Below, piece by piece: positions 26,574 to 36,100 of a stretch of 50,072 nt of DNA. Positions within the stretch are counted from its first letter, which is position 1, and every line of letters begins with the position of its first letter. The DNA is from JBPRGG01 sp051418075 (GTDB taxonomy: Bacteria; Bacteroidota; Bacteroidia; Cytophagales; Cyclobacteriaceae), in assembly GCA_051418075.1 (NCBI GenBank), contig JBPRGG010000140.1, positions 1 to 50,072 of the forward strand, read 5' to 3'. A program made the translations under genes and the position numbers. The notes beneath the pieces were generated by a model. It did no database searches. It saw nothing but the letters and a program-made list of their open reading frames with translations, and was not told where the DNA came from.

Positions 26574-26675
26574 ATGAAAAAAATTATGATTGAGGAATCT
26601 GGTGAAGTTCAGGGCATCATTTTCAGACTGGCGATTTTTGTTGGGTTATTACTGGCCATAACATTTTTTATTTGA
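26574..26675 (+). CDS. Possible small single-span membrane protein (33 aa)
   Basis: An ATG at 26574 opens MKKIMIEESGEVQGII, followed by FRLAIFVGLLLAITFFI and a TGA. A short charged head precedes one hydrophobic span of about 17 residues. It lies on the same strand, 167 bases before coxB. Small one-helix subunits and assembly peptides occur with terminal oxidases, so an accessory role in the oxidase is conceivable, but no homologue is recognised. The ORF is short enough to be chance; the clean charged head plus hydrophobic helix favours a real peptide. Confidence 0.4.
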   Translation: MKKIMIEESGEVQGIIFRLAIFVGLLLAITFFI

Positions 26676-26767
26676 TTTTTATATACGTTTAATCTAACCA
26701 TGTACCTGCTTATTAGTTAAAAAAATAGTATTCCAAAAACTGGATAGTAATAGTAGTTAAATTGTTT

Positions 26768-26775
26768 TATATTTG
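26768..26775 (+). promoter_or_regulatory. -7-like element upstream of coxB
   Basis: TATATTTG matches TAnnTTTG. No TTG -33 was found at the usual distance. If used, transcription would start at about 26782, 61 bases before the coxB ATG. Confidence 0.4.
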
Positions 26776-26842
26776 CAAATGGTCGACATTTCAATTATTT
26801 GTAAATTTTTTAGATTAAAATTAATACTATTTTTTTGATTAA

Positions 26843-27889
26843 ATGTATTTAGTTCTTATTGTCATCAGTCTGTTACTGGTTCTCTTGATCATTTGGGCTA
26901 TTATTCGCTTGTATCGATTGACCCGACTCCTGAAAAAACCATCTAAAACAGAGAAAACAGGTTCCAAAACCGGTATTTCTGGTGGTAATGCCAAATTATT
27001 GGCCGGTTTTTTAGTAGTTGGATTTGCTCTGGTAATAGGGTCCATCCTAAAATACAGTGAATTCTTTCTGCCCTCACCTTCTTCTGTGCATGGTGCCTGG
27101 ATAGACCGGCTTTTTTTCTGGACCCTGTTGATCACCGGTTCTGTATTTGTCCTTACCCACCTGCTTTTGTTCCTGTTTCCTTTAATATATCCGTCCAGTA
27201 AATCAGGTTTTGCTTTCTTTTTTCCCATCAATTACAAGATGGAAATTATCTGGACTGCCATACCATTTACTACATTCATTTCACTCTTTATCTGGGGTAC
27301 CACGACCTATCATGATATCATTGATAAAGCGCCTGATAATTCCCTCCAGATTGAGGTAGTGGGGCAACAATTCAGTTGGTTATTAAGGTATCCCGGAGCT
27401 GATCATAAGTTGGGAGAGTTTCATTATACCCTGATCGATGAGATCAACCTGGTGGGAATCAATTTCAGTGATCCGGCCAGTTTGGATGATTTTAGTGCAG
27501 ATGCCTTATACATACCGGTAGATACCGATATAAATTTAAAGATAAGGGCAAAAGATGTCATACACAGCGTATTTATGCCTCATTTCAGGGTGAAGATGGA
27601 TGCAGTGCCGGGCATGCCTACCCAGTTCCATTTCATTGCTACTGAAACTACCAATGAAATGAGGCAGAAGCTGAATAATCCTGATTTTAATTTTGAAATG
27701 GCCTGTGCCGAATTATGTGGAGCCGGGCATTTTGCTATGAAAAAACTGGTCATTGTCCTTGAAAAAGAGGAATATGACCATTGGTATGAACAACAAACTC
27801 CCTGGTTGACCAGGCATCCGGAATATTTAGCCCGGATACCGGAAAAAAACCGGCAACTGGCCCAGCAAATTGTCAATCGAAATAATTAG
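26843..27889 (+). CDS. coxB: Cytochrome c oxidase subunit II
   Basis: The 348-residue subunit takes electrons from cytochrome c through the binuclear CuA centre. Four membrane spans are visible: residues about 1-23, 48-66, 88-112 and 130-150. The extra N-terminal spans are usual for CoxB of this phylum. The CuA ligands are all present: H247 in PHFRVKMD, C288 and C292 in CAELC, H296 in GAGHF, and M299. The aromatic ramp VVGQQFSWLLRYPG sits just after the last span. No fused cytochrome c domain is seen. It lies 17 bases before subunit I and is certainly co-transcribed with it. Subunits III and IV are not in this window. Confidence 0.96.
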   Translation: MYLVLIVISLLLVLLIIWAIIRLYRLTRLLKKPSKTEKTGSKTGISGGNAKLLAGFLVVGFALVIGSILKYSEFFLPSPSSVHGAWIDRLFFWTLLITGSVFVLTHLLLFLFPLIYPSSKSGFAFFFPINYKMEIIWTAIPFTTFISLFIWGTTTYHDIIDKAPDNSLQIEVVGQQFSWLLRYPGADHKLGEFHYTLIDEINLVGINFSDPASLDDFSADALYIPVDTDINLKIRAKDVIHSVFMPHFRVKMDAVPGMPTQFHFIATETTNEMRQKLNNPDFNFEMACAELCGAGHFAMKKLVIVLEKEEYDHWYEQQTPWLTRHPEYLARIPEKNRQLAQQIVNRNN

Positions 27890-27906
27890 AAGTACTTTTT
27901 TATCCA

Positions 27907-29730
27907 ATGGAAACCTCAATAACCCATACCCCCACACCCGATCAGACCAAATCTTCTGAATCTTTCATTACAAAATATATATTTAGCCAGGACCATAAAA
28001 CCATAGCCAGGCAATACCTGTTTACTGCTATTGCCTGGGCTGTGCTTGGATCTCTATTCAGCCTTGTCATTCGCCTGCAACTGGGGTTTCCCGGAGCCGA
28101 TCTGAGCTGGTTGAAGCCCATCCTGGGAAAATGGATTATGGAAGGCGGAAAGCTGGATCCCAGCTTTTACCTGGGCATGGTAACTATTCATGGAACCATC
28201 ATGATGTTTTTTGTTCTTACCGCAGGTCTTACCGGCACTTTCAGTAACTTTTTGATCCCTTTGCAGATAGGTGCCAGGGACATGGCTTCTCCATTTCTGA
28301 ATATGCTTTCTTACTGGACATTTTTCCTGGCCGGATTGGTGATGTTTGCCTCGCTGTTTGTACAAAGTGGGCCAAATATGGCCGGTTGGACTTCTTATCC
28401 ACCTTTAAGCGCAGTGCCTACCGCCATATCGGGCTCACAGGCTGGTATTGTATTGTGGATCATAAGTATGGTCTTTTTTGTAATATCAATTGCCATGTCT
28501 GGTATCAATTTCATATCAACAATCATTAACCTGCGAACAGAAGGTATGAAATTTAAGCGGCTACCCTTGACCATATGGTCCTTCTTCTTTACGGCCATTC
28601 TGGGTTTGATATCTTTTCCTGTGTTTTTTGCGGCTCTTTTATTATTGCTGTTCGACCATAGTTTTGGTACCAGCTTTTACTTATCCAACATTTATATTGG
28701 GGGGGAAGCTTTGCCTCATGTGGGTGGAAGCCCCATTCTTTACCAGCATCTGTTCTGGTTTTTAGGGCATCCGGAAGTTTATATAGCCATTTTGCCTACC
28801 ATGGGGATTATATCGGATGTAATATCAGTGAATTCCCGAAAGCCTATTTTTGGCTATCAGGCTATGGTACTATCCCTGTTTATGATCATGTTTTTATCAT
28901 TTATGGTCTGGGCCCATCATATGTTTGTTTCCGGTATGAATCCATGGCTGGGTACAGTATTTAGTCTGACTTCCTTTATTATCGCAGTACCATCTTCCAT
29001 CAAGGTCTTCAATTGGCTGACTACTTTATGGAGGGGGCGTATTATTTTAAATCCGGCCATGCTGTTTGCCATTGGATTGGTTTCTTTTTTTATAACCGGT
29101 GGCTTAACCGGTTTATTTACTGCCAATACGGCTATCGATATTGAGATCCATGATACCTATTTTATAGTGGCTCATTTTCATCTGGTGATGGGAAGTGCCA
29201 CCTTCTTTGGCTTTTTTGCCGGCATTTATCATTGGTTTCCCAAAATGTTCGGACGGATGCTTAATCTTAAGCTGGGTTACCTGCATTTCTGGCTAACTTT
29301 TATAGGGGCTTATCTGATCTTCTTTCCCATGCACTACCTGGGTATGGCCGGTTTTCCCCGCCGTTATTATTCCTTTACTTCATTTGATACCTTCTCTGCC
29401 TTTACCGATCTGAACTCATTCATCAGCCTGGCTGCCATACTTACATTTGCCGGACAGCTGATATTTATTTATAATCTGATTTATTCCATCAAAAAGGGTA
29501 AGCCAGCCCCAGCCAATCCCTGGAGAGCCAATACCCTGGAATGGACTACTCCGGCTAAACCGGGACATGGTAACTGGCCGGGAGAAGTGCCAAAAGTATA
29601 TCGCTGGCCTTATGATTACAGCAAACCGGGAGCAAAGCAGGATTTTATCATGCAACATATTCCACACTCCCTGACTCCGGAGTCAAATTCACCAGATGAG
29701 GAAGAAAAAGAGGATCAAGTGGAGCATTAA
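27907..29730 (+). CDS. coxA: Cytochrome c oxidase subunit I
   Basis: The 607-residue integral membrane protein is the catalytic core that reduces O2 and pumps protons. The low-spin haem ligands are H95 (HGTIMMFFV) and H425 (AHFH). The CuB ligands are H288 (FLGHPEVYI, with the cross-linked Tyr Y292), H337 and H338 (WAHHMFV). The high-spin haem ligand is H423. D-channel entry residues are kept (QIGARDMASPFLN), and the K-channel region is SSIKVFNW. This set fits an A-type haem-copper oxidase. It is the last gene of the coxBA pair; the next gene is on the other strand. The C-terminus ends in an acidic tail (SPDEEEKEDQVEH). Confidence 0.97.
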   Translation: METSITHTPTPDQTKSSESFITKYIFSQDHKTIARQYLFTAIAWAVLGSLFSLVIRLQLGFPGADLSWLKPILGKWIMEGGKLDPSFYLGMVTIHGTIMMFFVLTAGLTGTFSNFLIPLQIGARDMASPFLNMLSYWTFFLAGLVMFASLFVQSGPNMAGWTSYPPLSAVPTAISGSQAGIVLWIISMVFFVISIAMSGINFISTIINLRTEGMKFKRLPLTIWSFFFTAILGLISFPVFFAALLLLLFDHSFGTSFYLSNIYIGGEALPHVGGSPILYQHLFWFLGHPEVYIAILPTMGIISDVISVNSRKPIFGYQAMVLSLFMIMFLSFMVWAHHMFVSGMNPWLGTVFSLTSFIIAVPSSIKVFNWLTTLWRGRIILNPAMLFAIGLVSFFITGGLTGLFTANTAIDIEIHDTYFIVAHFHLVMGSATFFGFFAGIYHWFPKMFGRMLNLKLGYLHFWLTFIGAYLIFFPMHYLGMAGFPRRYYSFTSFDTFSAFTDLNSFISLAAILTFAGQLIFIYNLIYSIKKGKPAPANPWRANTLEWTTPAKPGHGNWPGEVPKVYRWPYDYSKPGAKQDFIMQHIPHSLTPESNSPDEEEKEDQVEH

Positions 29731-29744
29731 TTAAAAAAATAAAG

Positions 29745-29815
29745 AAAACAAGAGATGAGATTTAACCACAAAACACTAAGTATTCACCAAGTTTGCAGAG
29801 ACATTTGAATCAAAA
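29745..29815. repeat. Degenerate intergenic repeat-like sequence
   Basis: Read on the minus strand, this stretch has CTCTGCAAACTTGGTGAATACTTAGTG followed by TTTTGTGGTTAAATCTCATC. It resembles the 'CTTAGTG..TTTGTGGTTAAA' sequence I associate from memory with many Bacteroidota intergenic regions and with the flanks of short GxxExxY-type genes. A copy number could not be determined, since only one copy is in the window. Confidence 0.3.
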
Positions 29816-29967
29816 CCCAAACTTTTGCTATTTTGCGCTTTAATCTCAATATGTTTCCTTTGCTAAGCTTATAAGCGCTCAGATTTTTTACCCAAAGGTC
29901 AGGGAGAAAATTGTATTCAAACGCTTTGTGTAAACCATCAATACTACACCTAATATAGCTTAAAGCC

Positions 29968-31554
29968 TCAGGATTCATCCTTTTCCGCCACCCGGTAACT
30001 ATGCTGCTGGATAAAAGTCCGACCAAACATATCGGTAGCTTTTACTTCAATCTGATGCACCCCTGCCGGCAGATCAGTGGGTACAGGAGCCGCCCACAGA
30101 TGCTTACTTTGCACCGGGTTGCTGGGACGTCGACCCGATAATAAGGTTTCTGTAAAATCCCAGGTATGCAGTTTGTCCAGGTAATGGGGATCGTATTCTT
30201 CCACATACTGCATCACTTTCCAGGGCCCCTGATTCACCCGAAATTCTAACTGGTCCTGTTTGGTTCCGATGAAGAAATTCACCAAAATTCCAGCCGATGT
30301 GCGTTTATCCTTTTCTACCACTTTGGGAGCAAAGATCTGCATTATCTGATCTTCCGGTAGCCCGGCAGCTTTATAATCAATGGTATATTGATTACCTTCA
30401 AAGTTAATGATGGCATATCCCTTGGGTGTACCATCCCGCATAGTAGAAATGGGTATCCCGTTTTTGTCCAGCTGTCCGGAATACCAGTCGCCCGAGGTAG
30501 TGCCTACATTGTAATGGTGATGAGGGCTATCCTGCAGCCACCCTTGCTCCCTGGTGAAGAAATCCTGCTTCTGGATATGAGTATGGGCAGATAAGGAAAG
30601 GGTATGCGGAAAATCTTTCAGCAGGGAAAATAACCGCTGCCGGTCCTGATCCCGGAAAGGATCTCCGGCTGGTTCACTGAGGGGGATATGAAATGCCACC
30701 ACCACCAGGTAGTCTTCAGGGACATGTTTCAGGTCATTTTCCACAAAATCCAGCTGATCCTGCCGGAATCCTCCCCAGTATCCCTGCTGATCACGGGGAT
30801 CAGGATAAAGAATATCATCCAGCACGATAAAATGTACTTTTCCATAATTAAAGGCATAGTTGGCCGGACCAAAATGGGCTTCGAAAGTTTCATCAGCCAG
30901 GGAATCGACTATGGCATCAAAATTCATATCATGATTGCCCATTACATTGTACCAGGGAATGCCAATCTTTTGTACAGCTTCCTGATACGGTTTAAACAAT
31001 TCCAGATCATCGCCCACCAGGTCGCCCAGACTTAAACCAAAAGCGATTTCCTGCACCTGTTCCAATGGTGCCACAATGCCACGATCAAAATAATCCATTT
31101 CCTGCCGGGTGTAGGGCTGGGGATCTCCAAAGATCAGGGCTTTGAATACAGGATCTTCTGTTTGTGGAAGTAGGGCAAAATTGAGGGATTTGGGAAGTTT
31201 CCCGGTAGCAGCTACCCCTTTAAACTTTAATTCAGGCGATCCTTCCGGTTTATGAATATAGTAAAACTGAGGCAGGTTGTTGTCATTCAATGGCACTCCA
31301 TATTCTGAGGGTTTGATCACAAAGATGATATTATCCCGGGCCACCGGAAGTTGGTATTGTCCTTTTTCATTAGTCAGGGTTACTTCCAGGCCATTAGAAA
31401 CAGCTACTCCCGGAATTCCCTTTTCCCGGTTTTCTTTCCTGCCATTCTGGTTCAGGTCTTCATACACAATGCCTTGCACCAAATCCTGTGCCTGAAGATA
31501 TGGCACCATACAATAAAAAAGAATTATGAGGCTGAATTTTTTCATAAGGTTCAT
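29968..31554 (-). CDS. Secreted calcineurin-like metallophosphoesterase, three-domain
   Basis: The 528-residue exported enzyme (signal ending LQAQ) hydrolyses phosphate esters. An N-terminal SdrD/CarboxypepD-like beta domain, with VQGIVYEDLNQNGRKENREKGIPGVAVSNG, corresponds to the MetallophosN type. The catalytic core has FGDPQPY (D-x-Q instead of the usual D-x-H), LSLGDLVGDDLELF, VMGNHDMNFD, VAFHIPL and SLSAHTHIQKQ, so most metal ligands of a calcineurin phosphatase are present. A C-terminal beta domain (about 375-525, ending IEVKATDMFGRTF) corresponds to MetallophosC. The substrate is not known. It is followed, 8 bases apart on the same strand, by a nuclease/phosphatase gene that lies upstream of it in transcription order. 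Confidence 0.88.
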   Translation of the reverse strand: MNLMKKFSLIILFYCMVPYLQAQDLVQGIVYEDLNQNGRKENREKGIPGVAVSNGLEVTLTNEKGQYQLPVARDNIIFVIKPSEYGVPLNDNNLPQFYYIHKPEGSPELKFKGVAATGKLPKSLNFALLPQTEDPVFKALIFGDPQPYTRQEMDYFDRGIVAPLEQVQEIAFGLSLGDLVGDDLELFKPYQEAVQKIGIPWYNVMGNHDMNFDAIVDSLADETFEAHFGPANYAFNYGKVHFIVLDDILYPDPRDQQGYWGGFRQDQLDFVENDLKHVPEDYLVVVAFHIPLSEPAGDPFRDQDRQRLFSLLKDFPHTLSLSAHTHIQKQDFFTREQGWLQDSPHHHYNVGTTSGDWYSGQLDKNGIPISTMRDGTPKGYAIINFEGNQYTIDYKAAGLPEDQIMQIFAPKVVEKDKRTSAGILVNFFIGTKQDQLEFRVNQGPWKVMQYVEEYDPHYLDKLHTWDFTETLLSGRRPSNPVQSKHLWAAPVPTDLPAGVHQIEVKATDMFGRTFIQQHSYRVAEKDES

Positions 31555-31562
31555 GATTTATT

Positions 31563-32408
31563 TTAAGGTTGAAAAATCAGGGTGGTCATTACCGGGAAAT
31601 GGTCCGATGGAAATTTTCCGTAGTAGGTATCCGTCAGTATGCCGTATTTTAATACTTCAAAATCAGGACTGATGAAAATATGATCAATCCGGCGATCATC
31701 CAGGTTTTCTGTACTGAAACCATTAAATGTTCCATTGGGTACATAAGGGTAAGGGACCTGGTGAAAGGCATCGTTCAGCCCTTCAGCTTCTTGCAGCAAG
31801 CGATAATTTGGATGCTGATGACTGAAATTGAAATCGCCAGTCAGTATCACCGGGATGTTTCCGGCAATTTCTTCCATCTTTTCCAGTACCAGTTTGGTAC
31901 TTTGCTGACGGGCTTCTTCACCCCGGTGGTCGAAATGTACATTAAACAGATAAAAGGATTCCCCGGTTTGCTTTTCTCTGAATTTTCCCCAACTACAAAC
32001 CCTGGGTAAGGCAGCATCCCAACCTACGCTGGGTTGATCCGGCGTGAGTGATAGCCAGAAATTTCCCTGCTCTTCCAGATCAAATAAATCGGTTTTATAA
32101 AAGATGGCGGCAAATTCCCCAGCCAGATTACCGTCGTCCCGGCCAACCCCAATGTATTCAAATCCATCTAAAGCTGCTTGCAGGTCTTCCAGCTGATGAT
32201 GCAGACCTTCCTGAGTACCAAAAATTTCAAATCCATGGAACCTGATAAGACCTGAAATCCTGGGCACCCTTTTGGACCAGGCATTTACCGTATCAGCCTT
32301 ATTGTCATATCGAAGATTATAACTTGCAACAATCATATCCTGAGCCTGAATTGATAAGTGAAAAAAAATAATATATATAGTAACTGCAAAGCGTTTTATC
32401 CTATTCAT
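31563..32408 (-). CDS. Secreted endonuclease/exonuclease/phosphatase family protein
   Basis: The 281-residue exported protein (signal about 1-22, ending IQAQ) has all motifs of the Mg-dependent endonuclease/exonuclease/phosphatase fold. These are MIVASYNLRYDN, IFGTQE (metal Glu), NVHFDHRG (catalytic His pair with the later SDH), LTGDFNFSH (G-D-F/x-N), RRIDHIFIS and PSDHFPVM. It acts on phosphodiesters or phosphomonoesters in the periplasm or outside; the substrate is unknown. It is transcribed just before the metallophosphoesterase (8-base gap), suggesting joint use of organophosphates or extracellular nucleic acid. A truncated relative lies immediately upstream. Confidence 0.92.
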   Translation of the reverse strand: MNRIKRFAVTIYIIFFHLSIQAQDMIVASYNLRYDNKADTVNAWSKRVPRISGLIRFHGFEIFGTQEGLHHQLEDLQAALDGFEYIGVGRDDGNLAGEFAAIFYKTDLFDLEEQGNFWLSLTPDQPSVGWDAALPRVCSWGKFREKQTGESFYLFNVHFDHRGEEARQQSTKLVLEKMEEIAGNIPVILTGDFNFSHQHPNYRLLQEAEGLNDAFHQVPYPYVPNGTFNGFSTENLDDRRIDHIFISPDFEVLKYGILTDTYYGKFPSDHFPVMTTLIFQP

Positions 32409-32432
32409 CTTAATTAATAGCTTTTTTGTTTT

Positions 32433-32948
32433 TTAATTTTCAGATAAATATAATAGTTCTGCCCCAATGGGCAGGTGATCTGATACATATTTTTCAAAAA
32501 TTACCTGGTGACTCAGGATTGTAAAATCCCGGAGCTTGGTAAAAGCAATGAAATCTATGGCTTTTGCTGGTTGAAGGGCCGGAATGGTCGGTTCGCAGGG
32601 ATTACAGGTGCGGGTGAAATACTGGTCCAGCAGATCAATTACGCCAGATCCGGGCTCCGCATTGAAATCACCAGCCAGTATCAGCGTTTGTTCATACCTA
32701 CCCGTGATTTCTACAATGGCCTTCATTTGTAATTGCCGGTTCACCGGGTCGGGTGGGGCATTCAGATGGGTATTGGCAAAAATAAGGGTAGCACCCCCGG
32801 GCAATCCAACTTCGGTGATGGCTAATATTCGAGACTCGCCCCGACTATTGATCAGGGTGGGCAGTGGAAAAAGCTCTGAATGAATAATGGAATAGCGGGA
32901 TAAGATCAGCAATCCATAATCACCTCCCTGAAAATAGATGGCTGATGG
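32433..32948 (-). pseudogene. 5'-truncated endonuclease/exonuclease/phosphatase gene
   Basis: On the minus strand the frame is open from 32948, just after an in-frame TAA at 32949-32951. It encodes the family segment AIYFQGGDYGLLILSRY ahead of any plausible start. Then come FANTHLNAPPDP, LAGDFNAEPGSG, AIDFIAF and SDHLPIGAELL. The first about 90 residues, with the YN and QE metal-binding motifs, are missing, and there is no signal peptide. A TTG or ATG start inside would give about 159 residues without the metal Glu. It is best read as a decayed second copy beside the intact gene. Confidence 0.7.
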
Positions 32949-33105
32949 TTAAAATACCTCAAAATGGGGATTGATTCCATTATTTTCAACCTATAATTTA
33001 GTATAAGTATATTTTTCTAAAAATATGCTGAGATCATTTCAAACCTTCCTTACAGCATGTAAATCTTTGGATGATTAATAACAGTTTCATTTTTATTTTT
33101 AATTT

Positions 33106-36100
33106 ATGAATACCAATAATTCCCCAAAACAAAAAGAACAGGATAATTCTGATCTTCCTTCCATCAACCTGCCCCAAGGAGGAGGCGCCATCAGAGGTAT
33201 TGGAGAAAAATTTTCGGCTAATCCGGTTACAGGCTCTGGTTCATTAAATATTCCACTGCCCCTCAGTCCGGCCAGGGCATTAGCCCCGCAGCTCTCCCTT
33301 CAATATGATTCAGGGCAGGGTAATGGCCCATTCGGATATGGCTGGAACATACCCATGGCCCACATCAGCAGGAAAACTTCCAAAGGTCTTCCTGAATATA
33401 ATGATGATAAAGATGTATTTCTTTTTGCTGATTCAGAAGACCTTGTTCCTTTTTTGGTGGAAAATGGAACGGAATGGCATCATAAACAAAAACCAGAAGA
33501 TGATGATTATACCATTTTTGAATACAGGCCACGTATTGAAGGCTTATTTTCCCGGATCGAAAAATGGGTCAGCAGAACTACCGGAAATACCCACTGGAAA
33601 ACCATCAGCAAAGCCAATGTAACGGCTATTTATGGACGCTCAGAACAGGCCAGAGTATTTGACCCTGAAGATAAGCGGCGTGTTTTTCAATGGATGCTGG
33701 AGGAAACATATGATGCCAGAGGAAACACGATCAATTATAATTACAAGCGTGAAAACAGGGAGGGGATAGATATTTCCTTGTCTTATGAAGGTAGCCGTTT
33801 GACAGAAAATGTGTCATTTAACCACCTCTATCTGAAATCTGTGAACTATGGGAATAAATCAGCCGGAGATGCAGACAGCTTTCATTACCAGCTTGTATTT
33901 GATTATGGCGAACATGATCTGATGGATCCTGCTTGGGAAGAGCAGCAACAGTGGTTGGTTCGAAAAGATCCTTTTTCAAGCTTTACCAGCGGATTTGAAA
34001 TAAGACAATATCGGCTATGTCATCGAATTTTACTTTTTCATGATTTTGGTCAGTTGGCTCAGAATCCGGTGTTGGTCAGGTCAATGGACTTGAGCTATCA
34101 TGAGCATGAAAAAAGGACTTTACTGATGTCCATTCAGCAGAAGGGCTACAGAAAGAACAAGGATAAACAAAAAAGTAAAAGTTTCCCCCCGCTGGAATTT
34201 GCTTACAGTGAACCTGAAATGGATGATGAAGTGAAAAATATTTCTCCTGAATACCTGGATAATCTGCCTTATGGAGTAGACGGCAGTACTTATCAATGGC
34301 TGGATCTGGAAGGAGAGGGACTTCCCGGTATTTTCACTGAAAATAATGGGGGTTGGTACTACAAAAATAACCGGGGAAACGGAACATTTACACCCCAGCG
34401 GCTGATGATCGAAAAGCCTCAACCCTCATGGATGATGGGATTTCAGCCCGTTTTAGCTGATATTGATGCAGATGGGGTTAAGGAATTATTGCTGGAGGGA
34501 TCGACCCTGAATGGATACTTTTCCCAACAAGAAAATGAATGGCTGCATTTTTTACCCTTTGAGTCATATCCCTCAAATCTGTTCAATAATCCTGATCTGA
34601 AAAGAATAGATCTCAATGGAGACGGGTTGCCTGATTTACTAATTAGTGAAGATGAAGTTTTTACCTGGTATCCCTCTAAAGGTAAAGCAGGTTTTGCAGA
34701 AGCAAAACAAATCAATAAAGTCCTGAATGAAGAAAAAGGGCCCAGGATCGTATTTTCAAATCCGGAACAAAACATTTATTTGTCTGATATGACAGGAGAT
34801 GGGCTAAATGATATAGTGAGAATTCGAAATGGAGCGATAGCCTACTGGCCAAATAAAGGGTATGGAAAATTTGGAGCAAAGGTGGTGATGGAAAATGCAC
34901 CATGGCTGGATACAACTGATCATTTTGACCAAACCAGGATACGCATGTTTGACCTGGATGGTACCGGGACTACTGACCTCCTTTATGTCGGCCATAATTC
35001 AGTACAAATCTGGTATAATTGTTCAGGCAATAGTTGGAGTGAAGTCTACAATATTCCCTCATTTCCGGATACAGATAATCTTTCCTCCCTGGCTGTGGTG
35101 GATTTACTGGGCACAGGAACAGGGTGTCTGGTCTGGTCTTCCGGTTTACCAAAAAATGAGGAAAGGCCTCTGGCATATATTGATTTGATGCCTAAGGGTA
35201 AGCCCTACCTGATGACTTCGGTAACTAATAACATGGGACGGGAAACTAAATTATCCTATACTTCATCTACAACTTTTTACCTGCAGGACCTTCGGGAAGG
35301 TAATCCCTGGATTACCCGGCTTCATTTCCCGGTGCATGTGCTGGAGAAAGTGACTACCATTGATCATATTTCCTCGTCGCAGATGGTTTCTTCCTACAAG
35401 TATCATCATGGTTATTATGATGGGGGAGAGCGGGAATTTCGGGGATTTGGTATGGTGGAACAAACAGACAGTGAATTATTTGGGACATATAACCCAGAAA
35501 ATGAATTGGACATGCCGCCGGTTTTAACCAAAACCTGGTTTCATACCGGAGCCTTCATCAAAAATGGAACGATTTCTCAGCAATATCACAGTGAATATTT
35601 TAACGGTGATATAAAGGCCCATGATTTTCCTGACAGTACTATAGAAAATGCTACAGAAATGGATTTTTCTCAGTTGGGGGAAGCTTACCGGTCTTTAAAA
35701 GGAAAAATATTACGACAGGAGATTTATGCTTTAGATGGATCAGAAAAAGAATATGTTCCCTACAGTCTGACTGAATCAAACTTTTTGGTAAAGCAGCTTC
35801 AGCCTGGCTATGAGGATAAAAACGGTGTCTTTTTAACCTCTGCCAGTGAAACTCTGGTATATGCTTACGAACGTAATGATCAGGATCCCAGAATCACTCA
35901 TTCTTTCATACTTGAATCAGATGATTATGGACAGCCACTGAAAACCATAGAAATTGCCTATCCCCGCAGAAGTACCATCGATGAAGCTTATCCTGAGCAA
36001 AGGCAGCTATATGCAACCCTAAAAACAAATACCTTTTTTAATGAGACCGTAGATTTCTATTTAATAGGTGCAGTGACTGAGCAGAAAAGCTATGAACTTA

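Larger units (their letters stand above)
26406..26842. other. Gap between the M1-like gene and coxB with a small ORF
   Basis: This stretch holds a 33-codon open frame for a membrane peptide (26574-26675) and a promoter-like element (26768-26775), both annotated separately. The rest is AT-rich sequence without recognisable features. Confidence 0.5.

Noticed and set aside
26741..26767. A -33 element upstream of the coxB -7 box
   Set aside because: No TTG is present at 19 to 21 bases upstream, so only the -7 element is listed, with low confidence.
29784..30026. An 80-codon minus-strand open frame between coxA and the phosphoesterase
   Set aside because: Its start overlaps the end of the phosphoesterase gene, and its sequence has no family features. 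A link to GxxExxY proteins was considered but the characteristic motif is absent.
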